Shown here: positions 17,625-25,473 of the stretch, piece by piece | How the letters are laid out: every line of letters begins with the position of its first letter | Position numbering within the stretch: position 1 is the stretch's first letter | Assembly: GCA_900109485.1 (NCBI GenBank) | Contig: FOAY01000001.1 | Location: 355,914-419,913 of the forward strand | Length of the DNA stretch: 64,000 nucleotides | Direction: 5' to 3' | Source of the DNA: Kosakonia sacchari | GTDB lineage: Bacteria; Pseudomonadota; Gammaproteobacteria; Enterobacterales; Enterobacteriaceae | The notes under the pieces: generated by a model | The model's input: the letters and a program-made list of their open reading frames with translations, nothing else | What the model was told of the DNA's origin: nothing | Databases searched by the model: none | Position numbers and translations under genes: made by a program

Positions 17625-18683
17625 TTAAGGGATAATGCGCGCGGCTCTGAATTGTCTGAACAGACTGAAGAACATCTCATCCGTAGCCTGCATGCGCCAG
17701 AACCCTGCACGACGCAGCTTGCTGCCATCGCCAAACATGTCGTAATCCCAACTGAAAACAAAGTCGGCGAACTGCCCGTCGTTCACCTGCAAAATGTTCG
17801 TCTCTGCCAGACCGTTGTGCCGGGCCAGTTCGCGCCAGGCTGGCTGATAATCTTTGAACATCTGCTGAAATGAAAGTCTGACGGGCGGCGCGCATTCAAG
17901 CTCAAACCAGCGAGCAATGAGGGGCCAGAGTTCGCTCCATCTCCAGACATCACCGTTATTCACATTAAAAGCCTGATTTTCAGCGGATGATGAGGTGGCG
18001 GCCCACAAGGTTGCATCGGCGAGCAACCCGGCGTCCGTATAGTCAACAATACTGCGCCAGGTCTGTTCCGAACCTGGAAAACGGAGCGGTAGATTGAGTG
18101 ACTTACAAAGCGAAGCGTACAGTGCAATGCTCAAGGCAAGATTCATGGTATTGCCCGACAGGGCACTGCCCACCACGCCCGGTCTGATGGCATTCCAGTA
18201 CCATCCTCGCCCTTGCTGATAATCGCTGAGCCAGGCGAGTTGTGCCGCGTTAAATTCCGCTCCCGCAACGCCGGGATCGCTTTCACGCGCAGGCGTTTTA
18301 AAAGGCCCAAGATGTGCGCCATAGACTTTATACCCTTGTATCAGGCTCACTGTTTTTAACGATGAAATCATCGCCGTATGGCAGACCAGGTTACGCAGCA
18401 TAGTGACGTTGGGCTCCACCATTTCCGTCCAGTTTTCCGCGTTTATCCAGGCGCTGTAAAAGATATGCGTGACACTGCTTAAGGGCCGCAGCGCCCGCGC
18501 AGTATGCTTTTCATCCAGCAAATCAACGCTGACGAGCGGGATGTTCTGCGGATGCGATGATGCATTACGGCTCAGGCCAATCACTTCCCAGCCACGGTGC
18601 AGCAGCGTTTTCACGAGCTGGCTACCGACAATCCCTCTGGCACCGGCGACCAGCGCGACGTTGTTTGTGCGAGTCATATTCAT
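17625..18683 (-). CDS. PRISE-like NAD(P)-dependent reductase (extended SDR)
   Basis: The 352-residue protein opens with VALVAGARGIVGSQLVKTLL, an extended-SDR dinucleotide site, followed by GLSRN. It continues with SLIQGYKVYGAHLG, where the catalytic Tyr and Lys of the progesterone-5-beta-reductase/iridoid-synthase-like group sit side by side (GYKVYG), and a late FNVNNGDVWRWSELWP. PRISE members reduce activated C=C bonds of enones, so a role in reducing alpha,beta-unsaturated carbonyls is a reasonable inference. It is divergent from the LysR gene at 18780. Confidence 0.85.
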   Translation of the reverse strand: MNMTRTNNVALVAGARGIVGSQLVKTLLHRGWEVIGLSRNASSHPQNIPLVSVDLLDEKHTARALRPLSSVTHIFYSAWINAENWTEMVEPNVTMLRNLVCHTAMISSLKTVSLIQGYKVYGAHLGPFKTPARESDPGVAGAEFNAAQLAWLSDYQQGRGWYWNAIRPGVVGSALSGNTMNLALSIALYASLCKSLNLPLRFPGSEQTWRSIVDYTDAGLLADATLWAATSSSAENQAFNVNNGDVWRWSELWPLIARWFELECAPPVRLSFQQMFKDYQPAWRELARHNGLAETNILQVNDGQFADFVFSWDYDMFGDGSKLRRAGFWRMQATDEMFFSLFRQFRAARIIP

Positions 18684-18779
18684 AGGTTTCTCCAGATAAA
18701 GTGACGCAGAGAGTGTGATATATTAATTTTTCTGCTCATATCCCATGAAACTGATGGCACTTATAAGTAAAATCATTAA

Positions 18780-19667
18780 ATGAATAACAAGCTCAATGCG
18801 ATCGCCACCTTTTTGCGTGTGGCAGAGGCTGGCTCATTTTCGGCCGCCGCGCGCCAGATTGGCGTGAAGCAATCTGCCGTAAGCCAGCAAATTGCCGCAC
18901 TGGAGGCAGAGCTTGGTGTGGTTTTGCTGCGCCGTACGACGCGTGCAATGGCGCTTACTGAGCAGGGAGAGCGGTACAGACGTGATATGACACCTTTGCT
19001 GGACGCGATGCGGGAAGCAGAAATCAACCTCAACCCTGTGGGCCAGCACTGGCAAGGCCGCGTCCATGTGCAGTTGCCGAGCGGTTTAGGTCGGCTTTTT
19101 CTTCCTCATCTTCTGGCCCTGCAAAAAGCGCACCCAGAGTTACACCTTGAGCTCTCATTTGATGATCGCATTGCCGATCTGGTCAGCGAAGGGGTTGATG
19201 TCGCGCTGCGGCTGGCGAGCGAGCCACCAGAGTCACATGCCGTGCGCGTACTGGGCCGCATCGCGACGGCGCTTTATACTGCCCCGGAATTTGAACACAT
19301 TCATTCAGTGGATGAGCTGGCTCAGAAGCCACATATCCGGTTTAGTGGTATCGCACTTGACGCGCCGCTACGGTTAGTTTCAGGTGATGAAACAATGAAT
19401 CTGATGGTGAATACCGTATTTCGGGCCAATACCAGCGAAGGGCTACTGCAGGCGATCCAGGCAGGTATCGGTGTCGGTGGCATGCAGCTTCCCCTTGCTG
19501 CTGAAGCGGTGCAGTCAGGCTTGCTGGTTCCCGTTCTGCCTGAATGGCGACTGCCAGACCGATTCCTTTACGCGGTTTTCCCGGATGCCCGTTTTATACC
19601 TCAAAGGGTAAGAAGCGCTGTGGAAGTGATAAAGCAGTTACTGCCGCAGATAACAGAAATGGGCTGA
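18780..19667 (+). CDS. LysR-family transcriptional regulator
   Basis: The 295-residue protein has a clear LysR HTH (FLRVAEAGSFSAAARQIGVKQSAVSQQIAALEAEL) and a standard effector domain (GRVHVQLPSGLGRLFLPHL, then VSEGVDVALRL). It is divergent from the PRISE-like reductase gene, 96 bases apart, and should be its regulator. The region downstream is degraded. Confidence 0.93.
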   Translation: MNNKLNAIATFLRVAEAGSFSAAARQIGVKQSAVSQQIAALEAELGVVLLRRTTRAMALTEQGERYRRDMTPLLDAMREAEINLNPVGQHWQGRVHVQLPSGLGRLFLPHLLALQKAHPELHLELSFDDRIADLVSEGVDVALRLASEPPESHAVRVLGRIATALYTAPEFEHIHSVDELAQKPHIRFSGIALDAPLRLVSGDETMNLMVNTVFRANTSEGLLQAIQAGIGVGGMQLPLAAEAVQSGLLVPVLPEWRLPDRFLYAVFPDARFIPQRVRSAVEVIKQLLPQITEMG

Positions 19668-19771
19668 TGGTCGATAAACCAGGCTCTGTTGCATTCTGCA
19701 CAGCATAAATTTCGATACGAAGCGGCCAGCATAAAGGGCAGTAAGGGCTTGAGCGATATGCGCACAGATAA

Positions 19772-20023
19772 GAACATCCTGAAGAACAATTTCATGATGC
19801 GTTTTATAAGCTGGGTGTTTATTTGAAAGCCGCCGGTTTGGGCTATGAAAATATACTTGAGATGACCACTTTTCACGTTGATCTAAAAAAACATATAGAC
19901 GTTTTTTCTAAAGTAAAAGATGAGTATATAAAGGCTCCCTACCCGGCATGGTCCGCCATCGGCGTATCAGAATTCATTCCAGAAAATGCACTGGTGGAAA
20001 TGCGGATTGTGGCTAAAAGGTAA
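19772..20023 (+). pseudogene. 5'-truncated RidA-family protein
   Basis: From 19772 the frame reads EHPEEQFHDAFYKLGVYLKA followed by AGLGYENILEMTTFHV, and it ends ALVEMRIVAKR. This is the C-terminal two thirds of a RidA/YjgF-family protein, including the late conserved PAWSAIGVSEF block. The first beta strands are missing, an in-frame stop lies directly upstream (19769-19771), and there is no plausible start codon before the homology. RidA proteins deaminate reactive enamines and imines. This copy is unlikely to be functional. Confidence 0.8.
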
Positions 20024-20035
20024 TTTCCAGGTTTG

Positions 20036-20070
20036 TGACATGCTCCCCGTTGATTAGTACACCCCGATTA
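20036..20070. mobile_element. Possible insertion-sequence end
   Basis: TGACATGCTCCCCGTTGATT starts 13 bases after the RidA remnant stop and resembles, from memory, terminal repeats of some IS3-family elements (TGA...CTCCCC type). No transposase is attached. This rests on recall of terminal sequences and is weak. Confidence 0.3.
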
Positions 20071-20315
20071 ACGCATCGGATACAAGCAACTACGGTCTAT
20101 ATGCGACGCTCACCACCGTTTTGCAAGCTAAAAGCGTGACGCAGATGATATATGGCGGTCGGCGCGAAACGCCTGCCACGACGCCGCTTTTGGCAATTAC
20201 ATCGCGACGTTGTCTGGCTATTTTCCTTTCTTGCGAAACGCATTCACATTCCCTTCTTGTTGGCGGGCTATTTTCCCTCTGGTGAAGCTTTTTTAACCAA
20301 AACGTGGAGAACAGC

Positions 20316-20612
20316 ATGAGAGAATTAACGAAGATATTCTTTGCCACTGCCTTTATGGTTTGCACTTTTTCCGTTAATGCTGCAACGGAGGGTGATATAA
20401 AACCGCCGCCTTTACAAAGGGATAGCCCGCCCATGCAGGGCCCTGCAGCACTCGTGTATGGTGTCGTCCAGCAAACCACCACCCCGGTCGATGCGTTAAA
20501 CAATGTGGTTAAAAATCTTCCGGCGCTGGAAAATGGGAAGCGTTATGAAGTCCGGCTGGAAGTGAGGGAACTGCCGCCCGTGCCCACGCCGCCAGTTCCC
20601 CCGGCACCATAG
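20316..20612 (+). CDS. Small secreted proline-rich protein of unknown function
   Basis: The 98-residue product has a signal peptide (MRELTKIFFATAFMVCTFSVNA, cleavage likely after Ala22), then a polar region and a tail rich in proline (LPPVPTPPVPPAP). GGAGA lies at a good distance before the ATG at 20316; the frame can be opened at a GTG 12 bases earlier but that is inside this site. It is probably periplasmic. I recognise no family. A GC-rich hairpin follows the stop. Confidence 0.6.
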   Translation: MRELTKIFFATAFMVCTFSVNAATEGDIKPPPLQRDSPPMQGPAALVYGVVQQTTTPVDALNNVVKNLPALENGKRYEVRLEVRELPPVPTPPVPPAP

Positions 20613-20625
20613 TTAACGTTTGTTC

Positions 20626-20643
20626 AGCCCCTTCCGGGGCTTT
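20626..20643 (+). terminator. Short hairpin after the small secreted protein
   Basis: AGCCCC-TTCC-GGGGCT followed by TT, 14 bases after the stop codon. The stem is perfect and the T tract is short. Confidence 0.65.
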
Positions 20644-20653
20644 AAACAAACAT

Positions 20654-20767
20654 TTACCAGATTGGACTGGGGGTCATACTGGCAGCGCGAACAGCAATAA
20701 GCGCACCGATAAGCCCCAACGGAACGGCCAGTATCACAGAAAATGGAATTGACCAGCTTTCATAAAG
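20654..20767 (-). pseudogene. Fragment of an RND efflux pump gene
   Basis: Read on the minus strand, 20767 to 20654 gives LYESWSIPFSVILAVPLGLI followed by GALIAVRAAS and a stop. This matches the block just before the last transmembrane cluster of AcrB-type pumps (LYESWS(I/V)PFSVMxVVPLG). The complete pump at 43.0-46.2 kb carries the same block with different residues, so this is a separate, truncated relic. Upstream the frame is open but no longer resembles the family. Confidence 0.75.
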
Positions 20768-20862
20768 CTGTTGGGTCAATTCTTGCCAGAGACTTATTTT
20801 ATCCCCCACTTCTATTTCGGCCAGCAAATGGCTGCAATCACCGCCTTAATCACGCTTCTGGC

Positions 20863-21267
20863 TTATACCGAATCCGGTTCGCGCGCGTCGTCGAAGCGTT
20901 TATGTGCTTCGGCGATGGTGAATCGGTTGTCGTTTGCCCAATTCACAAGCGCCATCACAGGCACTAACAGCGTCCGGCCAAGTTCGGTGAGTTCGTATTC
21001 GACGCGTGGCGGAATGGTTGGATAGACCGTCCGGGTAAGAAGCCCATCGCGCTCCATACCACGCAAAGTCAGCGTCAGCATGCGTTGGGAGATGCCTTCG
21101 ATATTGCGCCTTAACTCGTTGAAGCGCCGCTTCCCATTAGCCAGCGAGGCAATAATGTAAAGACTCCATTTGTCGCCGATGCGATCCAGTATTTCGCGGG
21201 TGGCTTGGCAGCCTCCCGTATTGGGGGCGGGCAGTGCTTCGGGCAAATTTTTGTGACTCAGTGACAT
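20863..21267 (-). CDS. HxlR-family transcriptional regulator
   Basis: The 134-residue protein has the HxlR pattern: an early Cys (GGCQATREILDRIGDKWSLYII), the HTH in FNELRRNIEGISQRMLTLTLRGMERDGLLTRTVYPTIPPRVEYELTE, and a short C-terminal helix. Cys-based sensing of quinones or electrophiles is known in this family (YodB and relatives) and would suit the divergent azoreductase gene at 21381. It is likely the repressor of that gene. Confidence 0.93.
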   Translation of the reverse strand: MSLSHKNLPEALPAPNTGGCQATREILDRIGDKWSLYIIASLANGKRRFNELRRNIEGISQRMLTLTLRGMERDGLLTRTVYPTIPPRVEYELTELGRTLLVPVMALVNWANDNRFTIAEAHKRFDDAREPDSV

Positions 21268-21300
21268 GGATGTGCCTTCTTGTTAAATGCAGACAGGAAT

Positions 21301-21365
21301 CTTAGTATCCTCTGTATCGATAGATAACTAAGGTTGCAAATGTTACCTGGTATCTATTTTATACC
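21301..21365. promoter_or_regulatory. Inverted repeats in the hxlR-azoreductase promoter region
   Basis: CTTAGT (21301-21306) pairs with ACTAAG (21327-21332), with TATCGATA inside, and GGTAT (21349-21353) pairs with ATACC (21361-21365). They lie between the divergent start codons and are candidate HxlR operators. Confidence 0.5.
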
Positions 21366-21380
21366 ATATGAGGAGCCACC

Positions 21381-21998
21381 ATGAGCAAAATCCTGCTGAT
21401 CACGTCCAGTCCACGCGGGGCTGAAAGTCTTTCCACACGCTTCGCCACTGAAATTGCCAATGGCATCCGGATGCAACTGGGGGGCTCGCTGACCGTTCGC
21501 GACCTTGTCGCAAACCCGGTGCCGCACATCACGTCGGCCTACATCAAGGGCCGCGTGATGGCTCCTGATGTGCGCACAGCAGAAGAGTCTAAGGCTGTCG
21601 AACGCGCCATGGAACTGGTTGATGAGTTGCGTGCCGCCGACGTGATTGTGCTTGGATCGGGCATGATGAATTTCGGTCCATCTTCACAGCTCAAGGCGTG
21701 GATTGACAACATCACCTGGCCGGGCATCACCTTCAGTTACGAAGCAGGCGTACCCCATGGTCTGCTGACCGGCAAGAAGGTTTATCTGGTCACTGCCGCC
21801 GGAGGTGTATTTTCGGAGGGAGTCTATGCACCTTTCGATTTCCAGACCAACTATCTTCTGCACATGCTCGGCTTCATTGGATTGACCGACGTCGAACTCA
21901 TCCGCATCGAGGGCACAGTGCAGGGCCCGGAAGCGGCACAGGCCGCCTTAGCGAAGACAGACGCGACGGTGAAATCCTTGCTGGCGACGATGGCTTAA
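21381..21998 (+). CDS. AzoR-like FMN-dependent NADH:quinone/azo reductase
   Basis: The 205-residue flavodoxin-fold protein has the AzoR layout: [20 protein letters not shown] for FMN phosphate binding, [24 protein letters not shown] for the flavin and dimer loop, and the [12 protein letters not shown] loop near residue 138. These enzymes reduce quinones by two electrons and azo dyes, protecting against electrophiles. A GAGGAG site precedes the ATG. The divergent HxlR gene is the probable quinone-responsive regulator. It is a paralogue in a mobile region, so I do not give the core gene name. Confidence 0.9.
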   Translation: MSKILLITSSPRGAESLSTRFATEIANGIRMQLGGSLTVRDLVANPVPHITSAYIKGRVMAPDVRTAEESKAVERAMELVDELRAADVIVLGSGMMNFGPSSQLKAWIDNITWPGITFSYEAGVPHGLLTGKKVYLVTAAGGVFSEGVYAPFDFQTNYLLHMLGFIGLTDVELIRIEGTVQGPEAAQAALAKTDATVKSLLATMA

Positions 21999-22062
21999 AT
22001 TCATGACCCTGAGCAAAATTATCTTGTGTTCAGGCACGGGTACCGGCAGATCCAATAGTTGA

Positions 22063-22443
22063 AGAAGGAGAAAGCAGGCGGCACATGCGATCATCATGGC
22101 AGCGGGAGATCGTGGCACGCAGCACCAACTCGCGCTCGCGATCAGCGAAGCTTACTTTCTGCATGCGAAGAATATTGGTAAAGCTGATGTATTGGCAGAC
22201 ATCGCCATATCTCATGGTTTTGAACGCGATGAAGCTCTTGCTATTGCGCAGGATCAGATATGGCCCGAAAGGGTGGAACCAGCGGCGGCTGACTCCGCTG
22301 CAACCGGTGTTCAGTCAGTTCCATATTTCATTTTCGGTACTCATGTTGCTATCAACGGAGGCCGCAGCGAAGATGAGATATCCGCGGCGGTTGACAAAGC
22401 AGTATACGGCATTGTCCATAACTACGATGTCAATAGAGGATAG
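22063..22443 (+). pseudogene. 5'-truncated DsbA/FrnE-like protein
   Basis: From about 22072 the frame reads KQAAHAIIMAAGDRGTQHQL, then the FrnE-type helical region (EAYFLHAKNIGKADVLADIA) and the late cis-Pro strand (VQSVPYFIFGTHVAINGG). The N-terminal thioredoxin half with the CxxC active site is missing, and a stop lies just upstream (22060). An internal ATG at 22096 could give a short product, but without the active site. It is interpreted as a decayed gene next to the azoreductase. Confidence 0.75.
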
Positions 22444-22639
22444 TGCCGGACGTGTCTGCGAGCATGATTCGTGAGATGGCGCGTATCACTGGAGGGGCAG
22501 GAGGATTGATTCAACACGCTGACCCCGAATACGCTCCAGAGTGAAAAAAGAAATACAGGATCAACGGTATAATTGAGGAATAGTTCTTTTTAGAAAACGG
22601 ATAAATGCCAGTCGATGCGACTGACTGAGGAAATTTCCC

Positions 22640-23074
22640 ATGGAAAATTATCGGCTACATCGCGGCAGGCTTATCGACCATATCCAGCTTGTAGTAAACA
22701 ACTTCGAAACAAGTAAAGCGTTTTACTCAGCTGTACTGTCTGTTCTGGAGATCCCTGTAATAAATACAGATGACGATTATATCTGGGCAGATGAACTTGT
22801 CGTTTCGTCAGTAAAAAGTCCAGCCTCTGCAGGTCAGTTGACAGGGCGACATCATCTGGCTTTTCAGGCCAGGAGCCGTGAAACGGTGGATGCTTTTTAC
22901 CATGCGGCACTCTCTCATGGTGGGCGTGACAATGGAGCGCCTGGCGAACGAACCTACCATCCAGGGTACTACGCGGCTTTTGTGCTCGATCCTGATGGTA
23001 ACAACATCGAGGCTGTTTACCATGGAGAGGCAGAGCGCAGTACTCAGTCTGTGGAGATTAGCTTCAGTCTCTGA
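22640..23074 (+). CDS. VOC (glyoxalase-like) family protein
   Basis: The 144-residue protein has the VOC fold: DHIQLVVNNFETSKAFYSAVL at the N terminus, HHLAFQARSRETVDAFYHAAL in the second half and YYAAFVLDPDGNNIEAVYHG at the end. His near residue 13, His in HHLAF and Glu in NIEAVYHG fit the metal-ligand positions. Small stand-alone proteins like this include lyases, isomerases and drug-binding proteins; no closer call is possible. A GAGGA site lies before the ATG. Confidence 0.88.
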   Translation: MENYRLHRGRLIDHIQLVVNNFETSKAFYSAVLSVLEIPVINTDDDYIWADELVVSSVKSPASAGQLTGRHHLAFQARSRETVDAFYHAALSHGGRDNGAPGERTYHPGYYAAFVLDPDGNNIEAVYHGEAERSTQSVEISFSL

Positions 23075-23202
23075 GTAATATGGATGGCTGGCGATAATAC
23101 TGTAAGTATCCCACCCAGGCGGATCATGTGCTTTTAGATATCTGTCCGGTTCGTGCCATAACTTTCTCGATATCCGCTCCTGGCACGAAGCAGTCGGTCA
23201 GG

Positions 23203-23433
23203 AGGAAGGCAATCCGTTATCACGCTTTCGGCGGGCCTGATGCGTTGAAAGTCGAGGACATAACGGTTCCACATCCCGGACCCGGAGAGATCCGTATTAC
23301 GGTACATTGCGCGGGTGTGAACCCCTCAGACTGGAAACGAAGAGAAGGCCAGTATCAAGCATTCGAAGATATTTCGTTTCCGCTCACGGTCGGTGTGGAA
23401 GCCAGCGGCATTCGCGCTCACTATTTGCAATAG
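23203..23433 (+). pseudogene. Doubly damaged N-terminal fragment of an MDR-type oxidoreductase
   Basis: The frame reads KAIRYHAFGGPDALKVEDI and later GVNPSDWKRREGQ and FPLTVGVEASG, the start of zinc-free quinone-oxidoreductase-type alcohol dehydrogenases. The codon where family members have the start Met is AGG (23203-23205), directly after a ribosome-site-like AGGAGG. The protein breaks off at residue 72 of the usual 300 or more and runs into unrelated sequence and a TAG. Both ends are damaged, so no function is expected. Confidence 0.8.
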
Positions 23434-23503
23434 CGCTTGACAGGGTTTGAGTAATCAGTAATCTCTCTTTTGTGGGAATTATATCTCAAATAAGAGAAAT
23501 GAC

Positions 23504-24067
23504 ATGAACAACCAGGATTACAGAGCAAGATTAGCCGCACGTCTGGCTGCGCTGCGCTTACAACACAATTGGTCGCTTGACGAGCTTTCCACTGCGTCAG
23601 GCATCAGCAGGGCATCCTTATCACGCATTGAACGGGGTGAAGTCAGCCCGACTGCGGAGGTTCTCAACCAGCTCTGTATTGTATACGGAATGACGATGTC
23701 CCGGCTGATAAGCGAGATTGAACAGGCAGCAGATAATCTGTTCAGGGCAGAGCAACACCCCCTGTGGCAGGATGAGCTTAATGGATTTGAGCGACGCATG
23801 TTATTACCGCCTTCTAATCAGTTCAGATGCGAGATGATCGAGGGGAAATTGCGCCCTGGCGCTTTCATTGAATATTCAAGCCCTCCCGTTCAGGGGCTTG
23901 AACAATATTTATGGTTATATGCAGGTGAATTAACTATTACGATGAACACTGAAAAATGGAGTTTAAAAGAAGGCGACAGTTTGCGTTTTCATTTATCAGG
24001 TTCTTCATCATTCCGCGCTCATCAGAGCCTCGGCGCACGTTATATTTTGGTGATATGTAAATCATGA
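23504..24067 (+). CDS. XRE-family regulator with C-terminal cupin domain
   Basis: The 187-residue protein starts with an XRE HTH (RLAALRLQHNWSLDELSTASGISRASLSRIERGEVSPT, residues 11-50) and ends with a cupin barrel (YLWLYAGELTITMNTEKWSLKEGDSLRFHLSGSSSFRA). Such HTH-cupin proteins regulate small-metabolite genes, the cupin acting as sensor. The stop overlaps the next ATG (ATGA), so it is co-translated with the GNAT acetyltransferase. Confidence 0.93.
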   Translation: MNNQDYRARLAARLAALRLQHNWSLDELSTASGISRASLSRIERGEVSPTAEVLNQLCIVYGMTMSRLISEIEQAADNLFRAEQHPLWQDELNGFERRMLLPPSNQFRCEMIEGKLRPGAFIEYSSPPVQGLEQYLWLYAGELTITMNTEKWSLKEGDSLRFHLSGSSSFRAHQSLGARYILVICKS

Positions 24068-24591
24068 TTGAATATGAACTTCTCAGTGCTATACAGGCTC
24101 ATCAATGCTTACCAGAATTAGGTGACGTATTGCAGTCTTGTGTAAAAGATGGGGCCAGCGTCGGTTTTACCGATCCCGATGATCGCCAGGCTATTGACCG
24201 TTTCTGGAAAGATAAAATTTACAGTCTTGCCAGCCACGATTGCGAGTTATTAATCGCCCGCGATAATGGCTTTTTAGCCGCAACCGTTATCGTTAACTAT
24301 TGTGGTATTCCTAATGGCCGCCATCGTGCTGAAATATCCAAACTCCTCGTTCATCCGCAGGCTCGTCGTCAGGGGATTGCCAGAGAATTAATGAATCGTG
24401 CGGAAGAGATGGCCTGGAAAAAAGGCCTCTCTTTACTCGTACTGGATACACGCACTGGAGATGTGGCCAGCGACTTATATCTTTCCCTGGGGTGGCAGAT
24501 AGCCGGGGTAATCCCTTGTTATGCAAAGTCGATTGAAAACACCTTACACGGCACAACGTTTATGTACAAAATTAATGAGTCCGCTGGCTGA
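24064..24591 (+). CDS. GNAT-family N-acetyltransferase
   Basis: The 175-residue protein has the acetyl-CoA binding motif (ISKLLVHPQARRQGIARELMNRAEEMAWKKG, with the Q/RxxGxG/A core) and LLVLDTRTGDVASDLYLSLGWQIAG after it, the usual GNAT motifs A and B. It is coupled by a 4-base overlap to the XRE-cupin gene, which suggests that the regulator senses the same metabolite. The acceptor is unknown. Confidence 0.92.
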   Translation: MIEYELLSAIQAHQCLPELGDVLQSCVKDGASVGFTDPDDRQAIDRFWKDKIYSLASHDCELLIARDNGFLAATVIVNYCGIPNGRHRAEISKLLVHPQARRQGIARELMNRAEEMAWKKGLSLLVLDTRTGDVASDLYLSLGWQIAGVIPCYAKSIENTLHGTTFMYKINESAG

Positions 24592-24896
24592 TTATATTCA
24601 CTGCTATTTTTCACGTTAATACTGATCGTCATGCGAAAAAATTTACGTTTGGGTTTTGTAATAGAGAGATATGCCGCATCCTGTTTGAAAATAAACGGTG
24701 TCTGGCAGGATCACGTCCTCAACTCATTTGTATTTCCAGAGTGATGAACCAGGCTCGTGCGGCAGCGCTACTTTATTTTTATCGCTAGCCTGCCGGTTAC
24801 TCCTGAAAGGGCGCAAGATGCTGCGTGGCGACGCTTAAGGCTCCATCGCTGAAAGGAGAGGGCGACATTACCGGCCATGTTCATAAGGATAACCCG
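24592..24896. other. Gap without a recognisable gene
   Basis: These 305 bases between two GNAT genes contain no convincing frame, repeat or strong hairpin. An in-frame upstream extension of the next gene to 24825 is possible but lacks a ribosome-binding site. Confidence 0.5.
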
Positions 24897-25409
24897 ATGA
24901 CAGATATTACTATCAAACCGGCACAGAGCGAGCATCTGGCGGCATTAAGGGCAATTGAACTCGCCTCGTTTGAAACATTGCGTGGCACCGGCGCGGTGGC
25001 AGGTGCGCCGGTTGCGACCAGCCTGGATGATTTCAGCAGGCTGAGCGAGCAAGGAATCCTCTTCGCGGCATTCGCAGCAGAGGATATCCCTGTAGGTTTC
25101 GCCGGGGCTTATATTACGGAGAACTGGCTGCATATCGCCGAAGCAGATGTGCACCCGAACTGGCAGCGGCAGGGAATTGGTCGGCGGCTGATAAATGCGC
25201 TTCTGGCGGAAGGTAAGGCTCGCGGTTTAACCGGCGCCTCGTTAACGACCGATCGTTATGCTCCCTTTAACGCGCCTTTTTATGCCTCTTTGGGGTTCGA
25301 AATTCTGCAAGAAGAGGCGCTTTCGCCACGGCTAAAAGCGCTACTGGTAGCAGAGACGATCTCCGGGCTGGCACCGCAGCGCCGGGTTGCTATGCAACGG
25401 GTGTATTGA
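24897..25409 (+). CDS. GNAT-family N-acetyltransferase
   Basis: The 170-residue protein shows the GNAT core: ADVHPNWQRQGIGRRLINALLAEGKARG for acetyl-CoA binding and APFNAPFYASLGFEIL following it. The start MTDITIKPAQSE is chosen because an AAGGA site lies eight bases upstream. The substrate is unknown. It stands alone, converging on the MFS gene at 25474. Confidence 0.9.
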   Translation: MTDITIKPAQSEHLAALRAIELASFETLRGTGAVAGAPVATSLDDFSRLSEQGILFAAFAAEDIPVGFAGAYITENWLHIAEADVHPNWQRQGIGRRLINALLAEGKARGLTGASLTTDRYAPFNAPFYASLGFEILQEEALSPRLKALLVAETISGLAPQRRVAMQRVY

Positions 25410-25473
25410 GCCACCTTCTCTATACCCGATCGCGCGTCCTTCCTGCCATTAGCGTATGTCCCGACGGCTTTCA

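Noticed and set aside
17580-17873. 97-codon plus-strand frame overlapping the PRISE-like gene end
   Set aside because: It is mostly antisense to a well-supported reductase gene and has no recognisable domain.
19680-19700. GGCTCTGTTGCA-like motif resembling an IS6-family terminal repeat
   Set aside because: Only about 12 bases match from memory, with no transposase or second end nearby.
22444-22544. Open frame after the DsbA-like relic that might be another gene tail
   Set aside because: The 33 codons could not be matched to any family and may be chance.
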